Origin: Gammaproteobacteria bacterium | GTDB lineage: Bacteria > Gemmatimonadota > Gemmatimonadetes > Longimicrobiales > Gaopeijiaceae | Reading direction: 5' to 3' | NCBI GenBank assembly: GCA_028819075.1 | Contig: JAPPMM010000024.1 | Location: 1 to 64,000, forward strand | Length of the DNA stretch: 64,000 nucleotides | Part shown: in pieces, positions 24,764-33,724 of the stretch | Numbering within the stretch: position 1 is the first letter of the stretch | How the letters are laid out: each line of letters opens with the position of its first letter | Program-made: the position numbers and the translations under genes | The notes under the pieces: generated by a model | The model's database searches: none | Seen by the model: only the letters and a program-made list of their open reading frames with translations | What the model was told of the DNA's origin: nothing

Positions 24764-26044
24764 TCATCCCACGGCGACCTGCGCATCCACGTGGTCTTCG
24801 CCCTCCGAACGCGCGATGATGGCGGCGCCGCATGAATCGCTGTAGACGTTGACCGCCGTCCGCGCCATGTCCAGCGGGCGGTCGATCGCGAGCATCGCCC
24901 CGACGATCAGGGCGGCGTCGGCGTTGCCTCCAAGCCCGATGGCCTCCAGCACGATGAAGATGACCACGAGGCCGGCCGAGGGCACCGCAGCCGCTCCGAT
25001 CGAAGCCAGAAGCGCCGTCAGCACGACCGTGGCCTGCGTCATGAAGCTGAGGTCGGCGCCCAGAGCCTGGGCGATGAAGAGCGCCCCGACGCATTCGAAA
25101 ACCGCCGTTCCGTCCATGTTCACCGTGGCGCCCATGGGCAGCACGAACGACGACACCTTGTTGGAAACGCCCACCTTCTCGCGCACGGTCTTGATCGTCA
25201 CCGGGAGCGTCGCACCCGAGGAACTGGTCGAGAAGGCGACCAGGAGCGGTTCGAGCATGTTGCGGAAGTGGATGATCGGCGAAATGGGGCGCCCGGACGC
25301 CAGACGTCCTCCGAAGTACAGGAGGAGCGGCAGCGTGATGAAGAGGTGAATCGTCAGCCCCGAGGCGAGCGTCGCAATGTACTTGGCCAGCGTTCCGAAC
25401 GCGTCGAATCCGGTCGTGCCCACCATCCTCGTGATGAGCGCCAGGACGCCGATCGGCAGCAGCTTGATGATGCCGGACGTGAGCGCCATCATCGCCTTGA
25501 AGAAGGCGTCGAAGATGTCGGTGATGATGACGCGCGGGCGTTCCGGCAGCGTCGTGATGGCCGCGCCGAAGACGATGCAGAAGAAGATGATCGCCAGCAT
25601 GTCGCCGGTGCCGGCCGCGCCCACGAAGTTGATGGGCACGATGTCCAGGATCAGCTGGATGAACGAGTCGGGCGTGTCGACCAGCATGGGGTCGGTGGAG
25701 GCCTCGACGATGTTGGACCCCACCCCCGGCCGGTAGAGATTGACCATCAGGAGCCCCACCGAAGCGGCGAGGAAGCTCGACACGACGTAGTATCCCAGCG
25801 TCTTGCCGAACAGGCGGCCCACGGCCCGGCCTCCGCCCACCGACGCCACTCCGGACACGATCGAGGTGAGCACCAGCGGCACGATGATCATCCTCAGCAG
25901 CCGCATGAACAGTTCGCCGATCCAGCCGATCGCCTCGGCCCCGGCTTCGCCGAAAGCGACCCCGGCGAGCGAACCCAGGATCATCGCGGCAAGAACCTGC
26001 CAGTGCAGCCGCTTGTAGAAGGGAAGGTCCGGATTGTATTCCAT
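24764..26044 (-). CDS. dicarboxylate/amino acid:cation symporter (DAACS family)
   Basis: 426 residues and eight membrane helices with two hairpins. STSSSGATLPVTIKTV is the conserved serine-rich HP1 loop. MGATVNMDGTAVFECVGALF is the TM7 NMDGT cation/substrate motif, and NADAALIVGAMLAIDRPLDM-ARTAVNVYSDS the TM8 region. LRMIIVPLVLTSI matches the early GltP signature. It imports acidic amino acids or C4-dicarboxylates with Na+ or H+. Divergently placed from the lipoprotein gene at 26157. Confidence 0.9.
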   Translation of the reverse strand: MEYNPDLPFYKRLHWQVLAAMILGSLAGVAFGEAGAEAIGWIGELFMRLLRMIIVPLVLTSIVSGVASVGGGRAVGRLFGKTLGYYVVSSFLAASVGLLMVNLYRPGVGSNIVEASTDPMLVDTPDSFIQLILDIVPINFVGAAGTGDMLAIIFFCIVFGAAITTLPERPRVIITDIFDAFFKAMMALTSGIIKLLPIGVLALITRMVGTTGFDAFGTLAKYIATLASGLTIHLFITLPLLLYFGGRLASGRPISPIIHFRNMLEPLLVAFSTSSSGATLPVTIKTVREKVGVSNKVSSFVLPMGATVNMDGTAVFECVGALFIAQALGADLSFMTQATVVLTALLASIGAAAVPSAGLVVIFIVLEAIGLGGNADAALIVGAMLAIDRPLDMARTAVNVYSDSCGAAIIARSEGEDHVDAQVAVG

Positions 26045-26156
26045 GGGTAGCTACTCTGAGGAGGGGATGGATGGGCGTGGTGAAAGGCGGGTGGCTTCGT
26101 CCCGGCGGCAACGTGGTGGTCGAGACCGCGTTTCGTCAAGCTGCGGCCCCCGTCCG

Positions 26157-27092
26157 ATGAGCATGGCCCGCCTGTTGCCCGCGGCGCTCCTGGTGACCGC
26201 CGCATGCACCGCCGAGCCCGGGAACCCCGACAGCGCGCGCGTCGAAGACCCGGCCCTTGCGCCGCTGGACTCGTTCGCGGGAAATCGGTACGAGCGTCAT
26301 CTGGCCTTTTTTGCGTTGGAGGACGAGAGCCCGCTGGTGGTTGCCTGGTCGTTCTCGGCAAACACCCGTGAGGAGGCCGTCGACCGGGACGCCCGCATCT
26401 GGCTGGCGCGCGGAGGCGTGTGGGACGCCTTCTTCCAGTCCTCGTGGGAGACTCCCCCGGTCCGGACGCCATGGCGCATCATCCCCCACGAGGGCATCCG
26501 CATCATCGTTGCGGAACGGGATGCGCTGACGGCCCTCCTGTATCGCAGCGCGGGCCGGGAACTGGAGATGTGGCTCGGGGAGGCGGTGGCGGGATGGAGC
26601 AGCCGTCCGGGAGAACTGGTCCAGGTGAGAGAGGCATCGACCATTCTGTCCGAGAACGCCCTGGCGGGGACGCTGGTCGACATTTCCTTCGCGCGTCAGG
26701 CCTCGGAAGCGATGCCCGAAAGCTGGGCGCTTCTCATCTCCGACGACATCCACGTGTTTCTGCGCGGACCCTTCGATGCGGCCGCCGACTCCACGTTCCA
26801 GGGATGGGGCATGCTGCGCGCGCGCAATTTCGACTGGCCGGACGTGACGGTGACGGCGACCCGCTCGCGGGCGTTCGAGCCGGCCCGGCGGGACGTTCCG
26901 GTTGTGTGGCGCTTCCAGTCGCCCGACGCCGACCTGACCGGTAGAATCGAGGCCATGAGCACGCACATGGAGGCCGGGGAGGGGCCGGGTCCACAGTTGC
27001 CCCTGATCGCCATCTCGGAAGTGGAGGGCTCGATCACGATCGAGACCGTCGCCTATCCCGTGCGCGGCATCCTCTACCATCGCGCACCGTGA
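26157..27092 (+). CDS. lipoprotein of unknown function
   Basis: 311 residues. The signal ends in the lipobox LLVTAACTA. The mature domain is mixed alpha/beta, with Trp-rich strands (VVAWSFSANTREEAVDRDARIWLARGG; WRIIPHEGIRIIV). A DPVTVTATRS-like section follows, ending VWRFQSPDADLTG. No known catalytic motif. The ATG at 26157 begins directly at the signal. The frame is open further upstream, but that part overlaps the promoter side of the divergent transporter. It precedes the DUF445 gene by 13 bases, so an operon is likely. Confidence 0.6.
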   Translation: MSMARLLPAALLVTAACTAEPGNPDSARVEDPALAPLDSFAGNRYERHLAFFALEDESPLVVAWSFSANTREEAVDRDARIWLARGGVWDAFFQSSWETPPVRTPWRIIPHEGIRIIVAERDALTALLYRSAGRELEMWLGEAVAGWSSRPGELVQVREASTILSENALAGTLVDISFARQASEAMPESWALLISDDIHVFLRGPFDAAADSTFQGWGMLRARNFDWPDVTVTATRSRAFEPARRDVPVVWRFQSPDADLTGRIEAMSTHMEAGEGPGPQLPLIAISEVEGSITIETVAYPVRGILYHRAP

Positions 27093-27105
27093 GCCGCATC
27101 GCCCC

Positions 27106-28674
27106 TTGCTCGAGAACCTGATCGCCCCGCTGCTCACCATCGCCTTCGGTGCGCTGGCGGGCGGGCTGACCAACTCGGTCGCGATCTGGATGCTCTTCCA
27201 CCCGTACGAGCCGTTGCGCGTGCGCGGCAGGAAGATCGGCCTCCTGCAGGGCGCGGTTCCCAAGAACCAGCCCCGCCTGGCCGCGGCCATCGGGCGCACG
27301 GTGGGGAACCGCCTGCTCACCGAATCCGACCTGGAGCGGACCTTCGCCGACGAGGAATTCCGGCGCGCCTTCGACCGGCGCCTGGGCGAGTTCGTGGACG
27401 TGCTGCTCCTGGAGGAGCGCGGGTCCCTGCGGGAGATGCTGCCGGAGTCGATCCTGCCCGAGGTGGAATCGGCGCTGCATCACTCGGCGGACAGGGTCCG
27501 CGAGCAGATCGCGGCCTGGCTCGACTCAGAGGAGTTCGAGCGTACGGTCGCCGACCGCGCCGGGTCGGTGGTGGAAGCGCTCTCCGACGTGCCCATCGGC
27601 GGCGCGCTCACGCCCGCGCGCAGCGCCGCTCTGGCCTCCGCGCTCGACGGGTGGATGGAGGGCACGCTGGGCAGCGACGGCTTCTACCGCGCCGTGGACG
27701 ACTACCTGTCGTCGGCCGCCCGCTCGCTGCTCTCGCCCGAGAAGACCTTCGAGCAGACGATTCCGCCCGGAATGGTGGCGGCATTCGAGCGCGGGCTCTC
27801 CAACTACCTGCCGCTCGCGATCGCCCGGCTCGGCGCCCTGCTGGAGGACGACCGGGCGCGGGCCCGCTTCGAGCGGGGCATCCACGACCTGTTGCAGCGC
27901 TTCCTGCGCGACCTGCGCTTCCACCAGCGGGTGGTGGCGCGCCTGGTCATCACCGAAGACACCGTGGACCGGGTGCTGGACACCATCCGGGAAGAGGGCG
28001 CGGAGCAGATCGCGCACCTGCTGAAGGATCCCGCGGTCCAGGCGGCCATGTCGCGCGGCATCAACGACGCGGTCGTAGACTTCCTGCGCCGCCCCGTCCA
28101 CCTGGTGCTGGGCGAGGCCGACAGCGAGAGCGTGGTCGCGGCGCGCCGGACGCTGGCCGACTGGGTGGCTTCGACGGCTCGCGATCCCGCAACGCGCAGC
28201 TTCCTGGTGGAAAAGCTCGAAGCGGCCCTCCACGAGGCGGGTGCGCGCAGCTGGGGCGAGGTGCTGGAACGCATCCCTCCCGCGTCGATCGCGGACGGGC
28301 TGGTATCGCTCGCCCGCAGCGACGCCGCCGCGCAACTGATCGACGGCACCACCCGCCAGTTGGTGGACACCGTCCTCGACCGTCCCATCGGAGTTCCCGC
28401 GCGCTGGCTCCCGGATGGCGCCGCCGACCGTCTGAAGGAGGGATTGAGCGCACCGGTCTGGGAGTGGCTGCAGGCCCAGGTGCCCGCCGTGGTTCGGCAG
28501 ATCGACGTGGCGCGTCGCGTCGAGGAGAAGGTGCTGGCGTTTCCCGCCGCGCGCATGGAGCAGATCGTGCGGCGGGTGACGGAGCGGGAACTGAAACTGA
28601 TCGTGCGGCTGGGCTACGTGCTCGGGGGGATCATCGGCACCGTGCTGGTGCTCGTGACTCGCCTGGTGGGATAG
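27106..28674 (+). CDS. DUF445-family membrane-anchored protein
   Basis: 522 residues. The N-terminal membrane segment LIAPLLTIAFGALAGGLTNSV leads to VAIWMLFHPYEPLRVRG, the hallmark of DUF445/YheB. GLLQGAVPKNQPRLAAAIGRTV follows. A long, mostly helical middle resembles a coiled or Fis-like stalk. The C-terminus carries another membrane segment (LGYVLGGIIGTVLVLVTRLVG). The biochemical role of the family is unsettled. Starts with TTG at 27106, the only start just before the conserved N-terminus. Confidence 0.82.
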   Translation: MLENLIAPLLTIAFGALAGGLTNSVAIWMLFHPYEPLRVRGRKIGLLQGAVPKNQPRLAAAIGRTVGNRLLTESDLERTFADEEFRRAFDRRLGEFVDVLLLEERGSLREMLPESILPEVESALHHSADRVREQIAAWLDSEEFERTVADRAGSVVEALSDVPIGGALTPARSAALASALDGWMEGTLGSDGFYRAVDDYLSSAARSLLSPEKTFEQTIPPGMVAAFERGLSNYLPLAIARLGALLEDDRARARFERGIHDLLQRFLRDLRFHQRVVARLVITEDTVDRVLDTIREEGAEQIAHLLKDPAVQAAMSRGINDAVVDFLRRPVHLVLGEADSESVVAARRTLADWVASTARDPATRSFLVEKLEAALHEAGARSWGEVLERIPPASIADGLVSLARSDAAAQLIDGTTRQLVDTVLDRPIGVPARWLPDGAADRLKEGLSAPVWEWLQAQVPAVVRQIDVARRVEEKVLAFPAARMEQIVRRVTERELKLIVRLGYVLGGIIGTVLVLVTRLVG

Positions 28675-28683
28675 AGATCCGGC

Positions 28684-28917
28684 CTAGCTGGACAGGTCGA
28701 ACGGCCCGCGGGACCTCTGACGGCGACGGTGCGACCCCCGCTGTTGCTTCTTCTGCATAAGGCCGAGGAAGGTGAAGTGGCGAGTGGCCCGCTCCCGGGG
28801 CAGGTTCTTGCCCATTCGCTCTTCGACGTCTTCCACGGTGGGGCCTTTGCCGAAGGAGAGTCCCAGAAAGACCCCGAGCGCAAGCGCGAGGACGCCGCCC
28901 AGTATCTTCAGCAGCAT
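28684..28917 (-). CDS. small membrane protein with basic tail
   Basis: 77 residues. One N-terminal membrane helix (LLKILGGVLALALGVFLGLSFG), then a short soluble stretch (TVEDVEERMGKNLPRERAT) and a very basic tail (KKQQRGSHRRRQRSRG). A perfect GGAGGAGG lies seven bases before the ATG. It sits 22 bases after another tiny membrane protein gene, so the two are probably one transcript. Function unknown. The basic tail could touch nucleic acid or lipid head groups. Confidence 0.6.
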   Translation of the reverse strand: MLLKILGGVLALALGVFLGLSFGKGPTVEDVEERMGKNLPRERATRHFTFLGLMQKKQQRGSHRRRQRSRGPFDLSS

Positions 28918-28939
28918 TCAGTCCTCCTCCGGGGAGTGC

Positions 28940-29086
28940 TCAGCGCCTGAGCGACTCCGGGACCAGAAGGAGCATCAGACCGGTGACCATCATGATCGCG
29001 ACCGCGTTGGTTCCCACCGCGACCAGCGCCACGACGCCCCAGAAGACCACGTGGGTGAAGATGTAGCCGCCAGGCACCCAGCTCAT
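28940..29086 (-). CDS. 48-residue single- or double-pass membrane protein
   Basis: Reads SWVPGGYIFTHVVFWGVVAL at the start, then VAVGTNAVAIMMVTGLMLLL and VPESLRR at the C-terminus, so nearly all residues are membrane-embedded. GAGGG lies four bases before the ATG. The downstream gene (28684-28917) starts 22 bases later with its own strong Shine-Dalgarno. Together they look like a two-gene small-membrane-protein operon. Confidence 0.55.
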   Translation of the reverse strand: MSWVPGGYIFTHVVFWGVVALVAVGTNAVAIMMVTGLMLLLVPESLRR

Positions 29087-29180
29087 GTTTCCCTCGCGCG
29101 ACCGGTTGGGTGTTCGTGGAGACGGGAGGCGAATCCCCCGATGCCGGCACCAATATGGGCCCGGCGGGGAAGCCTGTCCA

Positions 29181-29534
29181 TCAGGTCTGCGCGTCGGCGG
29201 GCCCGGACGGCGCGGCGCGCGTCTCCTCGGTCACCCACTCCAGATACGCGGGATTGCCGCCGGCAACGGGAAGAGCGAGGATCTCGGGAACTTCATAGGG
29301 ATGGAGTTCGCGCGTCCGCCGCGTGAGCGCTTCGACCCGGTCGGCCGCCGTCTTTAGCACCACCAGCGCCTCTTCCTCCTCCTCCACCGCGCCCTGCCAG
29401 CGGTACACCGACGTCACCGCCGGCACCACGCTCCCGCAGGCAGCCAGCCGTTCCTCCACCAGCGCGCGGGCCAGTTGCCGCCCGGCTTCGGCTCCCGGCG
29501 CTGAAATCAGTACCACCCGGTGCGAGTCGGACAC
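29181..29534 (-). CDS. cutA: divalent-cation tolerance protein CutA
   Basis: 117 residues. VVLISAPGAEAGRQLARALV, ERLAACGSVVPAVTSVYRWQG, VVLKTAADRVEALTRRTREL, HPYEVPEILALPVAGGNPAY and YLEWVTEET are all CutA landmarks, and the family forms a stable PII-like trimer. Some members bind Cu2+ or other divalent ions, but the physiological role is unresolved. It is downstream of the acyl-CoA synthetase on the same strand with a 31-base gap. Confidence 0.9.
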   Translation of the reverse strand: MSDSHRVVLISAPGAEAGRQLARALVEERLAACGSVVPAVTSVYRWQGAVEEEEEALVVLKTAADRVEALTRRTRELHPYEVPEILALPVAGGNPAYLEWVTEETRAAPSGPADAQT

Positions 29535-29565
29535 CCGAAGCTCCCCTCGATTCCGGAAGGCCTGC

Positions 29566-31371
29566 TCAGCCGGTGAAGTAGTCGCGGCCGACGTTCGCTT
29601 CGTCGTACAGCGACTCGATGAGCCCGCCGTGACGCTCCTCCACGGCCCGTCGCCGCACCTTCTGGGTCGGGGTGAGCGTCCCGTCCTCGATCGTGAACGT
29701 CGACGCCAGGAAAGCCGTCTTCTTGGGCATCTCGAAGCGGGCCAGCCCCGCCAGCGCCTCCTTCACCCTGCCCCCCAGAAACTCCTGGCACCTCGCATCA
29801 CGGAGCAGCGCCCCGGCGTCCGACGCGTCGATCTCGCTTGCGGCGGCCCACTGGTTCAGCTGCTCGAAGTCGGGCACCACCAGAAGCGACGGGAAGGGTC
29901 GCCGGTCGCCCACCATGACCGCCTGCTCGATGTACGGATCGAGCTTGACGTCATTCTCGATGGGCTGCGGCGCGATGTTCTTGCCGCCTGCGGTGACGAT
30001 GATGTCCTTCTTGCGGTCGGTGATGCGCAGGAAGCCGTCCTCGTCGAGTTCGCCGATGTCGCCCGTCTTGAACCACCCTTCCTCGTCGATGGCTTCGGCG
30101 GTGTCCTCGGGACGGTTGAAGTATCCCTTCATGACCTGGGGGCCGCGAATGCAGATCTCGCCGTCGGAGGCGATGCGGATCTCCGTGCCCGGAACCGCCT
30201 TGCCCACCGTGCCGATGCGGAAGTTCTCGAAGGTGTTCACGTTGGTGACCGGGCTGGTCTCCGTCAGCCCGTATCCCTCGAGGATCTGAAGCCCGGCGGC
30301 GAAAAAGAACTTGTTGATTCCGGGCGAAAGCGGTGCGCCGCCGCTGACGAAGAAACGCAGCCGTCCGCCCACGGCCGCGCGCAGCTTGCTGAACACCAGC
30401 TTGTCGGCCAGGGACTTGCGGGCCCTCGTCCACCACCCCGGATCGCGGCCTGCCAGCACCGCGTCGGCGTGCGCGAGGCCCACGGATGCCGCCCAGCCCA
30501 CCAGCAGCCCCTTCACGCCCGTCGCTCCGGTCACCGCGTTGTACACGCGCTCGTACAGCCGGGGAACCGAGACGGCCACGGTCGGCCGGACGATCTTCAG
30601 ATCCTCGGCCACGGTGGTCATGTCGCGGGCGTAGGCGATGGTGCACCCCACGTTGAAGAAGACGTAGTCCACCATGCGCTGGAAGACGTGCGACAGGGGC
30701 AGGAAGCTGAGCGTGGTGTCGGTGTCGGAAATGTCGAGCAGCGTGCGGGAGACGCGCACGTTGGACCCGACGTTGGCATGCGTGAGCAGCACGCCCTTCG
30801 GATTCCCGGTCGTGCCCGAGGTATAGAGGATGGTGGCGACCGACTCCGGCCGCGCGGCGAGCGCCTCTTCCCGAAACGCCTTGTCGCTCAGGCCCATGGG
30901 ATCGAGCTGCACGAAGTCGCGCCACGCCAGGACGCCTTCGGGAATCTCGCCCGGAGGATCGAAAACGATGATGTGGCGGAGTTCGGGGCATTGGTCCCGA
31001 ATCTCGATGAGCTTCGCGAGCTGTTCCTCGTCCTCGGCGAAGACCGCCCGGGCGCCGGAGTCCCGCAGGATGTAGGCGACCTGGGGCGCGGTCAGGCTGG
31101 GATAGATGGGGACGTCCCGGACGCCCGCGCACAGGCAGGCGTAGTCGGCGAGCGCCCACTCGGGACGGTTGTTGGACAGGATGGCCGCCGCTTCGCCCCG
31201 TTCCACCCCGAGCGCCCGGAGCCCGCTGGCCGCCCTCCTGGCGGTCCGGAACACTTCATCATATGAGATCCGCGACCAAGTCAGGTCGGCGTTCGGCGCC
31301 CTGAGCGCAGTTGCGTCCCCGAATCGCTCGACGGCCTCGAGAAACAGGCTGGTGAGCGTGGGGGAGGTCAC
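29566..31371 (-). CDS. long-chain acyl-CoA synthetase (AMP-forming)
   Basis: 601 residues, typical for FadD15-like enzymes. The adenylation motif is TILYTSGTTGNPKGVLLTH. GYGLTETSPVTNVN, GEICIRGPQVMKGYF, WFKTGDIGELDEDGFLRITD and RKKDIIVTAGGKNIAPQPIE complete the A-domain cores. It activates fatty acids to acyl-CoA for beta-oxidation or lipid synthesis. Its ATG overlaps the stop of the OsmC gene upstream by four bases. Confidence 0.92.
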   Translation of the reverse strand: MTSPTLTSLFLEAVERFGDATALRAPNADLTWSRISYDEVFRTARRAASGLRALGVERGEAAAILSNNRPEWALADYACLCAGVRDVPIYPSLTAPQVAYILRDSGARAVFAEDEEQLAKLIEIRDQCPELRHIIVFDPPGEIPEGVLAWRDFVQLDPMGLSDKAFREEALAARPESVATILYTSGTTGNPKGVLLTHANVGSNVRVSRTLLDISDTDTTLSFLPLSHVFQRMVDYVFFNVGCTIAYARDMTTVAEDLKIVRPTVAVSVPRLYERVYNAVTGATGVKGLLVGWAASVGLAHADAVLAGRDPGWWTRARKSLADKLVFSKLRAAVGGRLRFFVSGGAPLSPGINKFFFAAGLQILEGYGLTETSPVTNVNTFENFRIGTVGKAVPGTEIRIASDGEICIRGPQVMKGYFNRPEDTAEAIDEEGWFKTGDIGELDEDGFLRITDRKKDIIVTAGGKNIAPQPIENDVKLDPYIEQAVMVGDRRPFPSLLVVPDFEQLNQWAAASEIDASDAGALLRDARCQEFLGGRVKEALAGLARFEMPKKTAFLASTFTIEDGTLTPTQKVRRRAVEERHGGLIESLYDEANVGRDYFTG

Positions 31372-31805
31372 GGCGCGCCCGGCGTCGAAGCCGGCGTTCG
31401 GGTCCGGATGCGGGTCGTCACCCGGATGTCGCTGCGGAGCGAATTGAGGGCGCTGCAGTACTTGTCGCGCGACAGCTCCACCGCGCGCTCGACCCGCGCC
31501 TCGTCCCCGGGTCGGGGCCCGGAGAGCGCGATGTCGAAGTCGACTCGGGTGTAGCGCCGGGGATGATCTTCCGCGCGCGCACCCCGGACAACGAAATCCA
31601 GTTCCTCGAGCGGCACCCGCGACTTGCGCAGAATCTCCTCGATGTCGATCCCCATGCAGGCCGCGACACCCAGCAGGACCGTGTCCATGGGGGAAGGCCC
31701 GCGCGCGCCGTTTCCGTCGATGATCACGGCGGGATCGCCAACCCCCGACCGGCCCTCGTAGGCACGGCCGGAGCCGAGCCAGGAAAGGCGGACTTCCCTA
31801 TCCAT
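31368..31805 (-). CDS. OsmC-family protein
   Basis: 145 residues. ARGPSPMDTVLLGVAACMGIDIEEILRK carries the conserved helix with one of the two OsmC cysteines (AACMG). The second appears in SRDKYCSALNSLRSD. OsmC/Ohr proteins reduce organic hydroperoxides through this pair or act in thiol chemistry. The C-terminus contains VTTRIRTRT. ATG at 31805, with another at 31811. It overlaps the TPR gene upstream and the acyl-CoA synthetase downstream, so the three form a tight operon. Confidence 0.88.
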   Translation of the reverse strand: MDREVRLSWLGSGRAYEGRSGVGDPAVIIDGNGARGPSPMDTVLLGVAACMGIDIEEILRKSRVPLEELDFVVRGARAEDHPRRYTRVDFDIALSGPRPGDEARVERAVELSRDKYCSALNSLRSDIRVTTRIRTRTPASTPGAP

Positions 31806-32238
31806 CCCCATCGGCGGACCCCTGCTCCAGTTCACGCATCAGGGTCGCGAGCGTGCTGCGCGCGTGGGAGATGTGCTGCTCGTACTCGGAACCCTGAGGA
31901 GGGTTGGCCAGGAAGGTGCTGAGGTGATCGACGGCGGCCCTCTTCTGTCCCGCCCGCCGCAGCAGAAACCCTAGCCCGTAGTGGGCCCCGGCCGTATCCG
32001 GGTGCTTGCGCAAAACGTGGCGATAGGTCTTCGCCGCTTCGTCCGACATCCCGATCCGGGTGTAGACCATGGCGATTTCCTGCAGGATGATCGGATCTCC
32101 GGGAGATTCCTTCAGGGCGAGATTGAAGGAGTTCAGCGCGTCCTGGAACCTGCCCTCCTCGACGAGGGCGCGCGCATCCTCATGGTAGTCTGTCTTGTCG
32201 GGGCCGGAGCCCCCGAAAAGACCTTTTATCCAACCCAT
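31798..32238 (-). CDS. TPR-repeat protein
   Basis: 146 residues. After MGWIKGLFGG a set of about three tetratricopeptide repeats follows: YHEDARALVEEGRFQDALNS, PIILQEIAMVYTRIGMSDEA and AGAHYGLGFLLRRAGQKRAA. These form a helical scaffold for protein interaction. It is the first gene of the OsmC/acyl-CoA synthetase operon. No enzymatic domain and no signal peptide. Confidence 0.82.
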   Translation of the reverse strand: MGWIKGLFGGSGPDKTDYHEDARALVEEGRFQDALNSFNLALKESPGDPIILQEIAMVYTRIGMSDEAAKTYRHVLRKHPDTAGAHYGLGFLLRRAGQKRAAVDHLSTFLANPPQGSEYEQHISHARSTLATLMRELEQGSADGDG

Positions 32239-32330
32239 GTCGTACGTTGTCCACGGGGAAGGAGGACTGGAATCGGGAGTGCCGATGGCTGCAAAAGCTA
32301 TCCGCAGCCGGGGTGGGAAGCAAACACGCT

Positions 32331-32975
32331 CTACCCCTGGCCGAGGCGCCCGACCACCACGCCCGCTTCGTCCGCCAGCACCGTCAGGTCCTGGCCACGG
32401 AACACCCTCTCGCCCTCGGGAGACGCACCCGCGAGGACGATGCGCCCGGAGCGCGCCAGACATCGTAACCCGTCCCTGAGCAGAAGTTCGGCCCACGATC
32501 CGGCGAGCGCGATCCCCGCCAGCGATCCGTCGCGCAGCGGCAGTCGATCCGATGCCATGAGATAGCTCGCCCGGGCAGGAAGGCTGGTGTGAAACCGCGG
32601 GGCCAGCGCCACCACCTCCACGTCGGGAAGCAGGGACGCCAGCTCGCCTGCGCGGCCCGCCAGGTCGCCGGCAACCGCGATCAACGCGGGGCCCCGAGCC
32701 ACGCCGATCAGCGCGGCAAGGCGCAGCGCATCGAGCTCCGGGGCATCCCGCGACGTCGGCGGAGGAACGGCGCGCGCGCGTCGATGGGACCGGGAACGCG
32801 GAGGGTGGCGCAGGTCTGCGACGCCGCGCGCGACCGGGTAGAGCACGCGACAGTTGGAGCAGCCCAGAAAGCCGTCGAGCACCCTTCCCTGCTCCACCCG
32901 GTCCGCACGCAGCACCAGGCCGAAGCCCGGACCGCAGCGCGGACAGATCAGGCGCTCGGTGAGCTGCGGGTTCAC
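32331..32975 (-). CDS. Trm112-like zinc-ribbon protein with a degenerate SAM-methyltransferase-like domain
   Basis: 214 residues. LICPRCGPGF and FLGCSNCRVLYPV (two CxxC pairs) form the Trm112/YcaR zinc ribbon, with VARGVADLR after it. The remaining half resembles the later beta-strands of a Rossmann methyltransferase: VEVVALAPRF, SDRLPLRDGSLAGIALAGSW and RCLARSGRIVLAGASPEG. The N-terminal glycine-rich SAM loop is replaced by GPALIAVAGDLAGRAGEL, so activity is doubtful. It could be a partner or activator. Same strand as the SDR and folE genes. Confidence 0.65.
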   Translation of the reverse strand: MNPQLTERLICPRCGPGFGLVLRADRVEQGRVLDGFLGCSNCRVLYPVARGVADLRHPPRSRSHRRARAVPPPTSRDAPELDALRLAALIGVARGPALIAVAGDLAGRAGELASLLPDVEVVALAPRFHTSLPARASYLMASDRLPLRDGSLAGIALAGSWAELLLRDGLRCLARSGRIVLAGASPEGERVFRGQDLTVLADEAGVVVGRLGQG

Positions 32976-33009
32976 AATCGGCGACGGCGCCGGACCGGGA
33001 GCGCCCGCG

Positions 33010-33720
33010 TCATGAGCGCTCGATCTGCAGAAGGGGGATCTGAACGGTGGCGGGGCGGGTGACCAGAAACAGGATCGCCTCGGCCACCTGCCGCGGCTCG
33101 AGCATTCCGTCGCGGGGCGGAAGCCCGGGATGGCGCTCCGGGTCGATGGGATCCCAGAGCGGAGTGTCGCACGCGCCCGGCTCCACCAGCGAAGTGCGTA
33201 CGCCCGTTCCGCGGGTTTCCTCGCGCAGCACCTCGTGCATGCCGCGCAGCCCGAACTTGGAGGCGGAGTAGGCGCTGTTCTCTGGAAACGCCGTGCGTCC
33301 CGCTACCGATCCCACCAGCACGATGTGTCCGTGGTTCCGGCGCAGCATGCCGGGAAGGAAGGCGCGCGCCAGCAGAAAGGCGCTCCGCAGGTTGACGGTC
33401 AGGCTGCGGTCCAGATCCTCAAGGCCGGTCTGGTGCAGGGGGGCGAGGGAAAACACGCCCGCCGCGTGGACGAGGACATCGGGCGTACCACCCAGGCGCG
33501 CCGCCACCTCCGCCGACAGGCCCTCCACCTGGCCGTCGTCGGCAAGATCCGCGGGCAGGTCGTGCCCGCCGATCTCGTCCGCGATGCGGGAGAGCAGGTC
33601 GCGCCGGCGCGCCACCAGGAACACTTCCGCCCCGCCGGACGCGAGGGCTCGCGCGCACGCTGCGCCGATCCCGCTGGTCGCGCCCGTCACCAGCGCGGAG
33701 CAGCCCGCAAGGTCGTTCAC
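33010..33720 (-). CDS. short-chain dehydrogenase, candidate sepiapterin reductase
   Basis: 236 residues. The NAD(P) motif is ALVTGATSGIGAACARAL with ARRRDLLSRI (an Arg-rich turn favouring NADP). The catalytic triad is Ser in LVGSVAGRTAF and YSASK. NPGAC-like EPGACDTPLWDP follows. By itself it is a generic SDR. It lies four bases downstream of folE and next to a eukaryote-type PTPS, so sepiapterin reductase (the last step of tetrahydrobiopterin synthesis) is a reasonable guess, not proven by sequence. Confidence 0.8.
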   Translation of the reverse strand: MNDLAGCSALVTGATSGIGAACARALASGGAEVFLVARRRDLLSRIADEIGGHDLPADLADDGQVEGLSAEVAARLGGTPDVLVHAAGVFSLAPLHQTGLEDLDRSLTVNLRSAFLLARAFLPGMLRRNHGHIVLVGSVAGRTAFPENSAYSASKFGLRGMHEVLREETRGTGVRTSLVEPGACDTPLWDPIDPERHPGLPPRDGMLEPRQVAEAILFLVTRPATVQIPLLQIERS

Positions 33721-33724
33721 GGGC

